DNA of 10,070 nt from CAZSHX01 sp964606895 (GCA_964606895.1 CAZSHX010000107.1:1-10070); one strand, 5' to 3'. Positions 1 to 6,869 are shown, counted from the first letter of the stretch. Translations and numbers: made by a program. The notes: generated by a model from the sequence alone, not told the origin.

Positions 1-148
1 TCCATGTTCCGGTAACGTCAAATAAAAATCCACACCAAAAGGCAATTACATGCCAACCCTTCAGATATTTTACAATTCTTTCAGCCCAAACACCAATTGA
101 ATAAAAGACCAAAGCCAGCGAAATTAAAATCGTAGATAATACAAGCAT
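1..148 (-). CDS. hsmA: HsmA-like small membrane protein (5' part, cut by window edge)
   Basis: Only the first 49 codons are inside the window; the gene runs off the left end on the minus strand. The start is ATG at 148-146. The protein opens with a hydrophobic helix (about residues 2-21), then a short charged stretch with WAER and LKGWH, then a second hydrophobic stretch ending FWCGFLFDVTGTW. This pattern (first helix ending in GVWAE/GVWSE, a WH motif, then GLxFDxTGT) is what I recall from the TIGR03987/HsmA family of small multi-helix inner-membrane proteins. In Clostridioides difficile HsmA is tied to haem binding and tolerance; whether that role holds here is unknown. There is only a weak ribosome-binding site (GGGAAA), which is common in Bacteroidota. 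The family assignment is from memory and moderately sure; that this is coding is more certain. Confidence 0.6.
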   Translation of the reverse strand, partial: MLVLSTILISLALVFYSIGVWAERIVKYLKGWHVIAFWCGFLFDVTGTW

Positions 149-193
149 AATTTTCCCATAATACAAAAAACAAAAATACTTAATATTTATTTA

Positions 194-418
194 TCACAAA
201 AGACATTTAATAATCATTTTTATGCCATAAAAAAGTATAGTACAAAATGGATCAATCGTTAATTTTGGGTAAAGCAAAGTCACCACAGGACTAAGTGCAT
301 AGACTTTTTTTGCATTTGTAGCTTTGCATTTCTCTGGAGCAATAATTTGCTCGGGAGTAATCAATAAGATATCTGATGAAGGATTCCATGAAATATTAGT
401 ACCATACTTCGATAATTT
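194..418 (-). pseudogene. possible decayed coding fragment upstream of the hsmA-like gene
   Basis: On the minus strand a frame stays open for 74 codons from just after a TGA (419-421) to a TGA at 194-196. It has no ATG near its beginning, and the only Met is close to the end. The composition looks protein-like (for example SWNPSSDILLITPEQ and VVTLLYPKLTIDPFC), and an open frame of this length is not common in such AT-rich DNA. I recognise no family. It could be the tail of a gene whose 5' part was lost or interrupted, or a chance open frame. The rest of 149-492 shows nothing else that I can support. Confidence 0.22.
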
Positions 419-492
419 TCAATTCCATTGTTGAACTTTCCTCCCAAAAAACAGAAAAAAATGAAAGTATTATTGAGTTTTTGAAAATATAT

Positions 493-524
493 TTTGGATA
501 GAAGAAAATTTACTCTTATTTTTG
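493..524 (+). promoter_or_regulatory. Bacteroidota-type promoter for rplS
   Basis: TTTG at 493-496 (the -33 element) lies 20 nt before TATTTTTG at 517-524, an exact match to the -7 consensus TAnnTTTG of Bacteroidota housekeeping promoters. Transcription would begin near 530, giving a short leader of about 25 nt before the L19 start codon. Confidence 0.6.
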
Positions 525-554
525 TAGTTCTAATTTTTACGATGGAGCCAGAAA

Positions 555-935
555 ATGATTACAATGGATTTAGTAAATACGATGTCGAAAGAACGGGCTA
601 CTGATGCCCGCAAACAAAAAGACGGCGATAACTTTGTAGCTGTTCCTGAATTCAGGGCAGGCGACATAGTCAACGTTGCTGTACGCGTTGTTGAAGGCGA
701 AAAAGAACGTATCCAGAACTTTAAGGGTATCGTGATTTCTCGCAGAGGATGCGGTATTAGCCAGTCGTTTCTTGTTAGAAAAATTTCCAACGGCGTTGGT
801 GTGGAAAGAGTTTTCCCTCTTTATTCACCAATGGTTCAGGGCATTACCGTTATCCGTAACGGAAAAGTCCGCAGAGCTAAACTTTATTACCTTCGCGGGA
901 TGTCCGAGCGCAAGATTCGTCAGAAAACAACTTAA
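555..935 (+). CDS. rplS: 50S ribosomal protein L19
   Basis: This 126-aa protein is L19 of the large ribosomal subunit, which lies at the 30S-50S interface. Family hallmarks are present in order: GDIVNVAVRVVEGEKERIQ (about 36-54), FKGIVISRRG, the VRKISNGVGVERVFPLYSP block in the middle, and RRAKLYYLRG near the end. The length is normal for the family. Two starts are possible. ATG 555 has GGAG seven bases upstream; ATG 564 (MDLVNTM) matches the usual family start better but lacks a well-spaced site. I take 555. The gene stands alone here, without trmD or rpsP next to it, has its own promoter, and ends just before a terminator. Its base composition is visibly richer in G+C than the defence genes further right. 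Confidence 0.97.
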   Translation: MITMDLVNTMSKERATDARKQKDGDNFVAVPEFRAGDIVNVAVRVVEGEKERIQNFKGIVISRRGCGISQSFLVRKISNGVGVERVFPLYSPMVQGITVIRNGKVRRAKLYYLRGMSERKIRQKTT

Positions 936-950
936 AAATAAAAAAAACAC

Positions 951-984
951 TAAAAAAAGCCGCTTCAATTCGAATCGGCTTTTT
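951..984. terminator. bidirectional intrinsic terminator between rplS and yggS
   Basis: GCCG (958-961) pairs with CGGC (975-978), and the stem continues after one mismatch with TTC (963-965) and GAA (971-973) around loop AATTC. A run of A precedes the stem and a run of T follows it, so it can stop transcription from both sides. This suits the convergent genes rplS and yggS. Confidence 0.85.
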
Positions 985-986
985 TG

Positions 987-1712
987 TTATGGGTAATACC
1001 TCGGGCCAAAAATAGCCGAACCGACTCTAACCATGGTAGCACCTTCTTCAATCGCCGTTTCGAAATCGCCCGACATTCCCATAGACAAGTCGGTTACCTG
1101 ACTTTCAGGATACATTGATTTCAATTCATCCCGAATTCCCGACAAAACCCTGAATTCTTGACGATAAATTTCTTCATCAGGAGAAAAAGAACCAATAGTC
1201 ATCAAACCCTTGATTCGAAGATTATCAAGATTAGAAACGGTTTCAAAAAGTTCAAATATTTCATCGGGTTCGCAACCCGATTTGGAAAGCTCACCTGAAG
1301 TGTTCACCTGCAACAGAATATCCATCGTTTTGCTAAGTTTTGCAACTTGTTTTGAAATTTCTTCTGCAAGGTGAAAGCTGTCAACAGAATGAATCATGCT
1401 CACGAACGGAACCAAAAATTTAACTTTGTTCGATTGGAGGTGACCGATAAAATGCCATTCAGGCTGAACACAGCCTAATCCCGAAACATCTTCGTACTTT
1501 TCTTTCGCTTCCTGAGCATAGTTTTCGCCGAATATCGGGATTCCTGCATCAATACCCCATTTGATAAATTGGGCAGGATGAGTTTTGCTGACTGCAATTA
1601 TTTTGACATCATCAGGATTGCGTCCGCATGAAGTTGCTTTTGAAGAAACAATTCGTTTTATGCGATTCCAGTTGAAGTTAATTGATTCAAAATTTATCTG
1701 TCCCATATTCAT
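987..1712 (-). CDS. yggS: YggS/PROSC family pyridoxal-phosphate homeostasis protein
   Basis: This 241-aa cytoplasmic protein of the COG0325 family binds pyridoxal 5'-phosphate and keeps free vitamin B6 and amino/keto acid pools balanced; no catalytic reaction is established for the family. Diagnostic motifs: AVSKTHP with the PLP lysine at K43, FGENYAQE (61-68), WHFIGHLQSNK (86-96), HSVDS (108-112), VNTSGE...KSG (136-146), GLMTIG (169-174) and the C-terminal phosphate-binding block LSMGMSGDFETAI...VRVGSAIFG (209-236). It is full length and intact. The ATG lies one base after the stop of the upstream M1 peptidase gene, so the two are probably cotranscribed, although no functional link is obvious. 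A second in-frame ATG at codon 3 is an alternative start. Confidence 0.96.
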   Translation of the reverse strand: MNMGQINFESINFNWNRIKRIVSSKATSCGRNPDDVKIIAVSKTHPAQFIKWGIDAGIPIFGENYAQEAKEKYEDVSGLGCVQPEWHFIGHLQSNKVKFLVPFVSMIHSVDSFHLAEEISKQVAKLSKTMDILLQVNTSGELSKSGCEPDEIFELFETVSNLDNLRIKGLMTIGSFSPDEEIYRQEFRVLSGIRDELKSMYPESQVTDLSMGMSGDFETAIEEGATMVRVGSAIFGPRYYP

Positions 1713-1713
1713 T

Positions 1714-3708
1714 TTACTTTCTTACCTGAAAAACAGATTCAAATTTGCTGTTGCCCTGCTGAATCCGAATAAAATACAAACCCGATGGATAATCATCAAC
1801 ATCAAGATTAATCTGATTTTCTCCTTCGGTAGCCTGATGAACACAGCTATAGAGCATTCTGCCCTGCAAATCATAAGTTTCGATTTCGGCTTGTCCAAAT
1901 ATTGCGTTGAATTTCACTGAAATATTATCTTCAGCAGGATTTGGAATTATTGATATTTTGTCATCATGTAATGTTTGAGTATTCTCATCAACCTTTGATA
2001 TTAGCGAGTTTACAACCATCAGGGTTCTTAGCGAATCTCCCTGATTTACAATCACATCAATAAAATAGGGGATTGAATCAAGAACAATGGTTTCATTTTT
2101 TGATTTCATGGAAATAATCCTGCCGAAATGACTTTTATCTTTCTTTTTGAAAGTCAGTTCAATCGGAAGGTTAGTATATGTTCCAAATTCTTCAGGCTGT
2201 TCCTGAGCCAATGAGATGCTAACTCTGGCATACAAATTATCAGGATAGGGCATCATATTGATATAAATCGAAAGCTGGGGCCAGCCTTTGCCATATATCC
2301 ACTGGTTGAAAAACCAATCCAATTTTTTCCCTGACTTAGCCTCAAGGAATTTCCTGAAGTCATCAGTTGAAATGTTTGAATACTTATATTGCTCAATATA
2401 ATCTTTTAAAATCTCAAAAAATCTGTCGCCAAGTTCATGCCTTAGCATAGCAACAACAACAGCACCTTTTTTATAAATGGTATAAGGATAATTCGACGAA
2501 GGAGAATTACGGGGATAGTCGTAAATCGGGAAAATTCCTTCCTGTGGAGCAAAATTATTTATGTATCTATAAATATTTATATATATTTCATCAAGGTAAG
2601 CTCTGTAATTTTTAAACTTTTCAGTCCAAAGTGCCTCGCAGAAAGTAGCAAAACTCTCACTCATCCACGCATCGCGAAAATCCTGAACACTGACCGCATC
2701 GCCAAACCATTGATGAGCAAGTTCATGAAGAGCCATCGTATTATTAGAATCCTTGGAAAAATATTGGTCAAGAACCACATCACGCGGGAATGTTACCATG
2801 GTTTGATGTTCCATAGCACCTGTAGTTAATGGAGTTACAACATAGCCGACTTTTTCAAACGGATAGGGACCAAAACAACTTTCGAGTACATCCACCATTT
2901 GAGGAAGTAAAGAAAACGCATATTTAGTTGCTGTTGAATCTTCGGGTTTGCAAGAAACAACAATCGGATATGTTTTTTTCTGGAAATTAATAGTCGCCAA
3001 GCTATCTACAGCAAAAGTAAACATATAAGTCGCTGTCGGTATTTTGCTATACCAATGGTAAATTGTTCTTCCATCTTGCAATTCTTCCACCTTGCATTCT
3101 CCGTTTGATTCAACACTAAACCCGGTTTTAGTCAAAAAATTGAAATTAAAAGTGGCTTTGTCCGAAGGATGGTCATAGCATGCCAGCCAATGCTGAGTAG
3201 CCGACACGTAATTGTTATGAAATCCGACTCCAACCGAAAAGAGACAGCCGTTCATCGTACTAACACCGCCAAAAGTTTGAGTTTCAGATTCAGCAGTCAT
3301 CTTGCCATGGTAATAAATCGTCAGCAAAACAGTATCTCCTGCTTTTCCTTTGCTTTGGGCAAGCGAGTAATGATAAGTCGGAGAATCGGGAGTTTCTTTT
3401 TCCGAAACTGAGGTTTTGGTGCCATTATAAAAAACAGAATCCACAACCAGACTTCTTAAATGGAAATAGAATCTGCTTGTGTCGGGATTGCCGAGCCACC
3501 TGAAAGTAATGCGGCAGACACCCGACATATCTTTTGCAGGAGCTTTTGTAAAATCAATATCTGCATCATAATGAAGGACATCAAAATCTTGTTGAATGAA
3601 TTTCGTCGGTGACGAAACAGGAACACTTGAAATCTGATTTCCCGATTCGCAAAAAAGCGAAGTAGAAAAAAGAAAAAATAAGAAATACGCCAAAATTATC
3701 TTGAACAT
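1714..3708 (-). CDS. secreted M1-family metallopeptidase with T9SS type A sorting domain
   Basis: This 664-aa zinc aminopeptidase-like protein (gluzincin, M1) opens with a signal peptide (MFKIILAYFLFFLFSTSLFC). I chose ATG 3708 because AAGG lies six bases upstream and the hydrophobic helix follows at once; an upstream in-frame ATG at 3747 would add 13 residues ahead of it. The beta-rich N-terminal domain is followed by GAMEH (297-301), the exopeptidase motif normally GxMEN, here with His in place of Asn. The zinc site is HELAH (328-332) with the third ligand E351, exactly HEx2Hx18E, and Y412 in TIYKKG is the expected transition-state Tyr. From about 586 the tail IPNPAEDNISVKF...YDLQGRML...GLYFIRIQ is a type A T9SS sorting domain, so export across the outer membrane is expected. 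It probably trims peptides outside the cell; the natural substrate is unknown. It is upstream of yggS with a 1-bp gap. Confidence 0.93.
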   Translation of the reverse strand: MFKIILAYFLFFLFSTSLFCESGNQISSVPVSSPTKFIQQDFDVLHYDADIDFTKAPAKDMSGVCRITFRWLGNPDTSRFYFHLRSLVVDSVFYNGTKTSVSEKETPDSPTYHYSLAQSKGKAGDTVLLTIYYHGKMTAESETQTFGGVSTMNGCLFSVGVGFHNNYVSATQHWLACYDHPSDKATFNFNFLTKTGFSVESNGECKVEELQDGRTIYHWYSKIPTATYMFTFAVDSLATINFQKKTYPIVVSCKPEDSTATKYAFSLLPQMVDVLESCFGPYPFEKVGYVVTPLTTGAMEHQTMVTFPRDVVLDQYFSKDSNNTMALHELAHQWFGDAVSVQDFRDAWMSESFATFCEALWTEKFKNYRAYLDEIYINIYRYINNFAPQEGIFPIYDYPRNSPSSNYPYTIYKKGAVVVAMLRHELGDRFFEILKDYIEQYKYSNISTDDFRKFLEAKSGKKLDWFFNQWIYGKGWPQLSIYINMMPYPDNLYARVSISLAQEQPEEFGTYTNLPIELTFKKKDKSHFGRIISMKSKNETIVLDSIPYFIDVIVNQGDSLRTLMVVNSLISKVDENTQTLHDDKISIIPNPAEDNISVKFNAIFGQAEIETYDLQGRMLYSCVHQATEGENQINLDVDDYPSGLYFIRIQQGNSKFESVFQVRK

Positions 3709-3744
3709 TTTCAACCTTGAACATGTTTTAAAATCTAAAATTAG

Positions 3745-3752
3745 CAAAAATA
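3745..3752 (-). promoter_or_regulatory. possible -7 promoter element for the M1 peptidase-yggS pair
   Basis: Read on the minus strand this is TATTTTTG, the same octamer as the rplS -7 element, placed about 36 nt before the chosen ATG at 3708. I see no clear -33 TTTG or TTG at the right distance, so this is a half-supported promoter. It also argues for the 3708 start, because ATG 3747 would overlap it. Confidence 0.4.
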
Positions 3753-3862
3753 TTTTTTATTTATAAGATTTTTAATTTTTTTTCGTGAAAACAGAACTTT
3801 TTTTCTTATTTTATATTTTTAAAAATTAATAAAGCTGTGACAATTAGGAGAATTTTTCGAAT

Positions 3863-4792
3863 ATGAACTCAATTGAAACATCAGGGGCTAAGTTAAAAAC
3901 TTTCTACTCTTTGAAAGAGGCACTTAAAGAACCAAATTCAGTTCTTTCGCTTGACTTGCATTTAAAGAATCTCACCGAAATCCCCGAAGAGGTGTATTCT
4001 TTAACCAACCTTCAGGAACTTGTTCTTCTTAATAATAAGTTGACCAAGGTTTCCGAACGAATAGTCGAGCTGAAGAATCTTGAAAAGCTTGAAATTTGCG
4101 GTAACCAGCTTACCGAATTTCCTGAAATCGTTTATGAACTGAAGAATCTCAGAACTTTGGTACTAAGTTGGAATGAGATAAGAACTCTTCCAGACAGTAT
4201 CGGCAAGCTGACCAATCTTGAATTCCTTGGATTGAACAACAATCTTCTCGTTTCTCTTCCCGATAGTATTGGCAATCTTACAAACTTAAAAGAACTTGTT
4301 CTAAGCAATAATGAGTTGAAATCATTGCCTGACAGTATCGGCAACTTGAAAAATCTTCTCAAATTACGCATTGCGAACAATCATCTTGAGAAATTACCCG
4401 ATTCAATCGGAAATTTGGAAAGTCTGCTCAAGCTTGAAGCTCACGAAAACAATTTGTCCGCTATTCCCGATTCAATCGGAAATTTGAAAAATCTGGAAAA
4501 ATTGAGACTCTACAAAAATATTCTGGAGTCTTTCCCTGCTTCAATCGGAAATTGCACAAAACTTGCTAAACTTTTGCTCTACGAAAACGAATTGACAGCA
4601 ATTCCCGATTCAATCGGCAATCTGGTGAATCTTCGCGAACTCGAATTAGCATGTAACCAACTGATTGAATTGCCCGATACAATTTCAAATCTGAAAAAGC
4701 TTACTTTGTTCGATTTAAGTAAAAATGAATTTACAACTGAGCAAGTTAGAAAGATTGATAAACTGATGGGCGAGATAAAGCCTGTTTGGTAA
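3863..4792 (+). CDS. cytoplasmic leucine-rich-repeat protein
   Basis: This 309-aa protein is almost wholly leucine-rich repeats: about 12 units of 23 residues (roughly 28-290) following LxxLxLxxNxLxxLPDSIGNLxNL, a COG4886-type pattern also common in plant and bacterial intracellular LRR proteins. There is no signal peptide, membrane segment, GTPase or kinase domain and no T9SS tail, so it should be a cytoplasmic binding scaffold; the partner cannot be read from the sequence. A short non-repeat cap (1-27) and tail (291-309, ending in KPVW) close the solenoid. The repeats are visible in DNA: the segment encoding PDSIGN recurs at 69-nt steps (4397, 4466, 4604), suggesting growth by tandem duplication. 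AGGAG lies 12 nt before ATG 3863, rather far. The gene is monocistronic, with its own terminator. I saw no clear promoter in 3748-3862, which is very AT-rich. Confidence 0.9.
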   Translation: MNSIETSGAKLKTFYSLKEALKEPNSVLSLDLHLKNLTEIPEEVYSLTNLQELVLLNNKLTKVSERIVELKNLEKLEICGNQLTEFPEIVYELKNLRTLVLSWNEIRTLPDSIGKLTNLEFLGLNNNLLVSLPDSIGNLTNLKELVLSNNELKSLPDSIGNLKNLLKLRIANNHLEKLPDSIGNLESLLKLEAHENNLSAIPDSIGNLKNLEKLRLYKNILESFPASIGNCTKLAKLLLYENELTAIPDSIGNLVNLRELELACNQLIELPDTISNLKKLTLFDLSKNEFTTEQVRKIDKLMGEIKPVW

Positions 4793-4803
4793 ATAATATT
4801 TTG

Positions 4804-4832
4804 AAAAAGCGGGTTCTTCCCGCTTTTTTTTT
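4804..4832 (+). terminator. intrinsic terminator of the LRR gene
   Basis: A perfect 10-bp stem, AAAAAGCGGG (4804-4813) and CCCGCTTTTT (4819-4828 and beyond), encloses loop TTCTT and is followed by more T. It starts 11 bases after the LRR stop codon. It is a strong, textbook rho-independent terminator. Confidence 0.92.
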
Positions 4833-4869
4833 ATTTTGAAATATATTCACATTTCTCAAGCATAATTAT

Positions 4870-4950
4870 TTCATGCTTCGTCATTCCCGTGGGAAAAAGA
4901 GAATTCACTCCTATTCCCACGAATCTGCGGACAGAGCGTAGCGAAGAATC
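4870..4950. repeat. hairpin-bearing, probably interspersed non-coding repeat
   Basis: CGTGGGAA (4888-4895) pairs with TTCCCACG (4914-4921) around an 18-nt loop. A smaller palindrome, TCCCGTGGGA, sits inside the left arm (4885-4894). The right flank (GCGGACAGAGCGTAGCGAAG, 4927-4946) resembles intergenic repeat sequence I have seen in other environmental genomes, from memory only. A 60-codon minus-strand frame (4831-5013) runs through it but shows no protein family and is best taken as chance. Together with the hicBA promoter this accounts for the gap between the LRR gene and hicB; nothing else is visible there. Confidence 0.4.
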
Positions 4951-5072
4951 TAAATCAACTATACGGATAAGATTACCCATTAAACGCAATCTTTCCAATA
5001 AATAACTATCCACTCTTGAAGACGCACATTTGCATCATTGGAAAAGTAATAGGCATCTTCAGTCATAACTAT

Positions 5073-5106
5073 TTTGGGAAAATTCAGAAACTTGTATCTA
5101 TATTTG
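5073..5106 (+). promoter_or_regulatory. Bacteroidota-type promoter for hicBA
   Basis: TTTG at 5073-5076 is followed after 22 nt by TATATTTG at 5099-5106, an exact TAnnTTTG. The implied start near 5112 gives a leader of about 60 nt. A HicB-type antitoxin might repress here, but I see no clear operator palindrome, and this HicB seems to lack a separate DNA-binding domain. Confidence 0.55.
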
Positions 5107-5172
5107 CTCAAAAACACTTAATTTTGCATGGATTGATTTTTTGAATTTGAAATTAATTTATGAGGAAAATAA

Positions 5173-5394
5173 ATGTCATACTACATCTCTTTAAATATTG
5201 AAAAATTACCTGAAGGATATTTCCTTGCAACATCAGAGCAAGTCCAGGGATTAGTTGCTCAAGGAAGAACTATAAACGAGACTATTGAAATAGCAAAAGA
5301 CATTGCAAGAAAATTACTTGATGCAAGGAAAGAAATTGCAGGATTAAAACAAGTTAAAAATAAATTTAAATATCCTGTAATTATGGAAATGTAA
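5173..5394 (+). CDS. hicB: HicB-like antitoxin
   Basis: This 73-aa protein is a short HicB-family antitoxin, expected to bind and neutralise the HicA RNase encoded next to it. The visible part is the compact HicB fold: an N-terminal strand (SYYISLNIEKL), then PEGYFLATSEQVQGLVAQG, the turn GRTINETIE and a long helix, IAKDIARKLLDARKE. Full HicB proteins often carry an extra C-terminal helix-turn-helix or ribbon-helix-helix domain of 40-60 residues; here only about 20 basic residues follow the helix, so autoregulation through its own DNA-binding domain is doubtful. GAGGA lies six bases before the ATG. The gene is first in the operon and its stop overlaps the toxin start as TAATG. The family call rests on this pattern plus the partner gene. 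Confidence 0.85.
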   Translation: MSYYISLNIEKLPEGYFLATSEQVQGLVAQGRTINETIEIAKDIARKLLDARKEIAGLKQVKNKFKYPVIMEM

Positions 5395-5621
5395 TGGGTA
5401 GGCTATCAGGTTTTTCATATAGGGATATAATAAAAAGACTGAAATCGCTTGGTTTTGAGTTTTATCGCAATGCTGCAGGAAGCCATGAGATTTGGTATAA
5501 CCCTGTTTCTGATAGATTTACAACTATTGCAAGACATAACTCAGATATGCCGGAAGGTACAATGAAAGCAATAATCAATCAGGCTGGTATTAGCGTAGAG
5601 GATTTTTTGAATACAAAGTAA
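5394..5621 (+). CDS. hicA: HicA-like mRNA interferase toxin
   Basis: This 75-aa protein is a HicA toxin with a double-stranded-RNA-binding-like fold, which cleaves mRNA and halts growth when HicB is lost. Motifs are complete: YRDIIKRLKSLGFEFYRNAAGSH (9-31) with the catalytic His at H31 in GSHEIW, then TTIARHNSDMPEGTMKAI (43-60), and the terminal INQAGISVEDFL typical of the family. The length is normal and there is no lesion. The ATG shares its A with the last base of the hicB TAA, so translation is probably coupled. The order is antitoxin first; many hic loci have the toxin first. No clear terminator follows. The pair sits beside a restriction-modification block, a common setting for such modules. 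Confidence 0.93.
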   Translation: MGRLSGFSYRDIIKRLKSLGFEFYRNAAGSHEIWYNPVSDRFTTIARHNSDMPEGTMKAIINQAGISVEDFLNTK

Positions 5622-5643
5622 ATTTATTTAATAATTCAGAAAT

Positions 5644-5730
5644 ATGTGTCTGTATTATTCACAAACAGGCACAACCGTGGCAAAATTGGAAGAAGAACAA
5701 GGATCAATAGAAAAAAAAATTCGATTTTAA
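5644..5730 (+). pseudogene. short open frame, possible gene fragment
   Basis: This 28-codon frame starts with MCLYYSQTGTTVAKLEEEQG and ends in TAA. A Cys directly after the initiator followed by an aromatic/polar stretch is faintly reminiscent of the start of SRAP/YedK-type proteins (which begin MCxR or MCxx), but the catalytic context beyond it is missing. It may be a decayed 5' end or chance. Confidence 0.12.
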
Positions 5731-5744
5731 TAAATTAAGAGGCC

Positions 5745-5858
5745 ATGAGGGAACTCCTGACCGGTGATAAAAGCACTTCCGTAAGCGTTCAAAGTGATAG
5801 CGTAAACTTACGGAACCTCTTTGAAAGGCTACGTTACTTCTTTGAAGACTTAAGTTAG
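5745..5858 (+). pseudogene. short open frame over an inverted repeat, unknown
   Basis: This 37-codon frame ends in NLRNLFERLRYFFEDLS. The ATG has AGAGG only two bases upstream, too close for a good ribosome-binding site. The inverted repeat at 5777-5815 lies inside it. Just after it another frame (5846-5974, with no start codon, ending in NEILTAVQNQVNGQLLRS) stays open to the 3' edge of the Mrr gene. Together they look like pieces of something broken rather than a working gene. I recognise neither. Confidence 0.15.
5777..5815. repeat. 9-bp inverted repeat in the hicA-Mrr gap
   Basis: TTCCGTAAG (5777-5785) and CTTACGGAA (5807-5815) are perfect inverted copies separated by 21 nt. No T-run follows, so it is not a standard terminator. 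It could be a protein-binding or recombination site, or part of a dispersed repeat. Apart from the two weak frames listed, 5622-5975 holds nothing else I can support. Confidence 0.4.
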
Positions 5859-5975
5859 CAAAAAGAAGCAAAAAATCAAGAAAAATTGTAAATCAAAGAA
5901 CGGAAACGTATTTTTTAAATGAAATTCTTACCGCTGTGCAAAATCAGGTTAATGGGCAATTGTTGAGAAGTTAAT

Positions 5976-6869
5976 TTATTGTTCCTCAAAGAAATCTTCA
6001 TCAAGTTGTTTTACCTCATAAGTAGCTTTTATTTGAATACCTACATTAAATTCATGCATTAAGTCAACTAATTTATTTCCATCTAATAGAATGATTGTGT
6101 GATGTGCATTTTTTGCTTTCTCAATTGCACCACTGTCAAACAATGAAGTTGTTACAAATACTCCTTTATTGGTATCGCCACTCATTGCCCCAATAAAATT
6201 TCTAATGTCCTTTTCTCGAACTTTATTCTCATTAAATCTTTTCGCCTGAATATAAATTTTGTCTAAGCCTAATTTGTCTTCATTTATTATACCATCAATT
6301 CCGCCATCACCAGATTTTGAAGTTTCTATAAACTCGCCATAACCCATTTTCTTAAGTAAGATTAAGATAACTTTTTCAAAATAGTAAGGGTCTATTTTTT
6401 TTAGTTTTTCTAATAAATCATTTTTAACTTCTTTTTCTATTTGTGAAAAACCTTTGTCTATTAAATCTTGAGGAGATGAATGGATGATTTCTTTTAAAAC
6501 TAATTTATCCGAATTGTCTTTTAAATTTTCCACTGAGAAAAAGTTCTCAATTCCTGAATCTTCAACAACGTCCTTTAAAGACAATTCTGATTTTTGTTTT
6601 AATCCTTTCTCTGTTATTTTCACTTTTCCTCTTTCAGGATAAAAAATATAACCACCTTTTTTTAGGTAGGATTTTCCCCAATTAATTCGGTTATTAATTA
6701 AATTATCTCCTGATTTTGTTTTCTCAGATAATTGTTCTTCTGTTAAATACGGAAAATATTTCTCAATAACTTTCTTTAGTAATTCTTTGTAATGAATTGT
6801 TTCTCCATTACTTAAAATTTCGAGAATTGGATTAAAAGTTTCATTGAATTTTGGTAATTCTTTATTCAT
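5976..6869 (-). CDS. Mrr-type restriction endonuclease
   Basis: This 297-aa protein has two parts. The N-terminal half (about 1-95) looks like the Mrr_N winged-helix domain: FNPILEILSNGETIHYKELL, then a long basic helix and a strand ending KITEKGL. The C-terminal half (about 150-285) is the Mrr_cat PD-(D/E)xK fold: FEKVILILLKKMGYGEF, SKSGDGGIDGII with catalytic D192, and YIQAKRF with Q208-x-K210 as the (E/Q)xK half, then the conserved GVFVTTSLFDSGAIEKA and LLDGNKLVDLM. The length is close to E. coli Mrr. Classical Mrr is a type IV enzyme cutting DNA with foreign methylation, but the same fold occurs in type II enzymes. It lies 30 nt after the 216-aa gene, same strand, and is probably in its transcript. 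It is full length, low in G+C, with no visible lesion. Confidence 0.88.
   Translation of the reverse strand: MNKELPKFNETFNPILEILSNGETIHYKELLKKVIEKYFPYLTEEQLSEKTKSGDNLINNRINWGKSYLKKGGYIFYPERGKVKITEKGLKQKSELSLKDVVEDSGIENFFSVENLKDNSDKLVLKEIIHSSPQDLIDKGFSQIEKEVKNDLLEKLKKIDPYYFEKVILILLKKMGYGEFIETSKSGDGGIDGIINEDKLGLDKIYIQAKRFNENKVREKDIRNFIGAMSGDTNKGVFVTTSLFDSGAIEKAKNAHHTIILLDGNKLVDLMHEFNVGIQIKATYEVKQLDEDFFEEQ

Noticed and set aside
530..790. 86-codon minus-strand open frame
   Set aside because: It lies antisense over rplS, which is certain; no family resemblance.
958..978. TTCAATTCGAAT as a possible tRNA T-arm
   Set aside because: No acceptor, D or anticodon stems around it; the segment is a terminator stem-loop.
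772..996. 74-codon plus-strand frame overlapping the rplS 3' end
   Set aside because: Shifted frame of rplS that runs through the terminator into the end of yggS.
1585..1920. 111-codon plus-strand frame
   Set aside because: Antisense to yggS and the M1 peptidase, both well supported.
4132..4380. 82-codon minus-strand frame with internal repeats
   Set aside because: Mirror of the LRR repeats; the periodic look comes from the repeated DNA on the other strand.
4397..4625. 69-nt spaced repeats as a CRISPR array
   Set aside because: They are in frame and encode LRR units, with the spacing set by the 23-residue repeat.
4831..5013. 60-codon minus-strand frame MDSYLLERLR...
   Set aside because: It crosses a hairpin-bearing repeat-like sequence, has no family match I know, and begins in a region with no visible promoter or ribosome-binding site.
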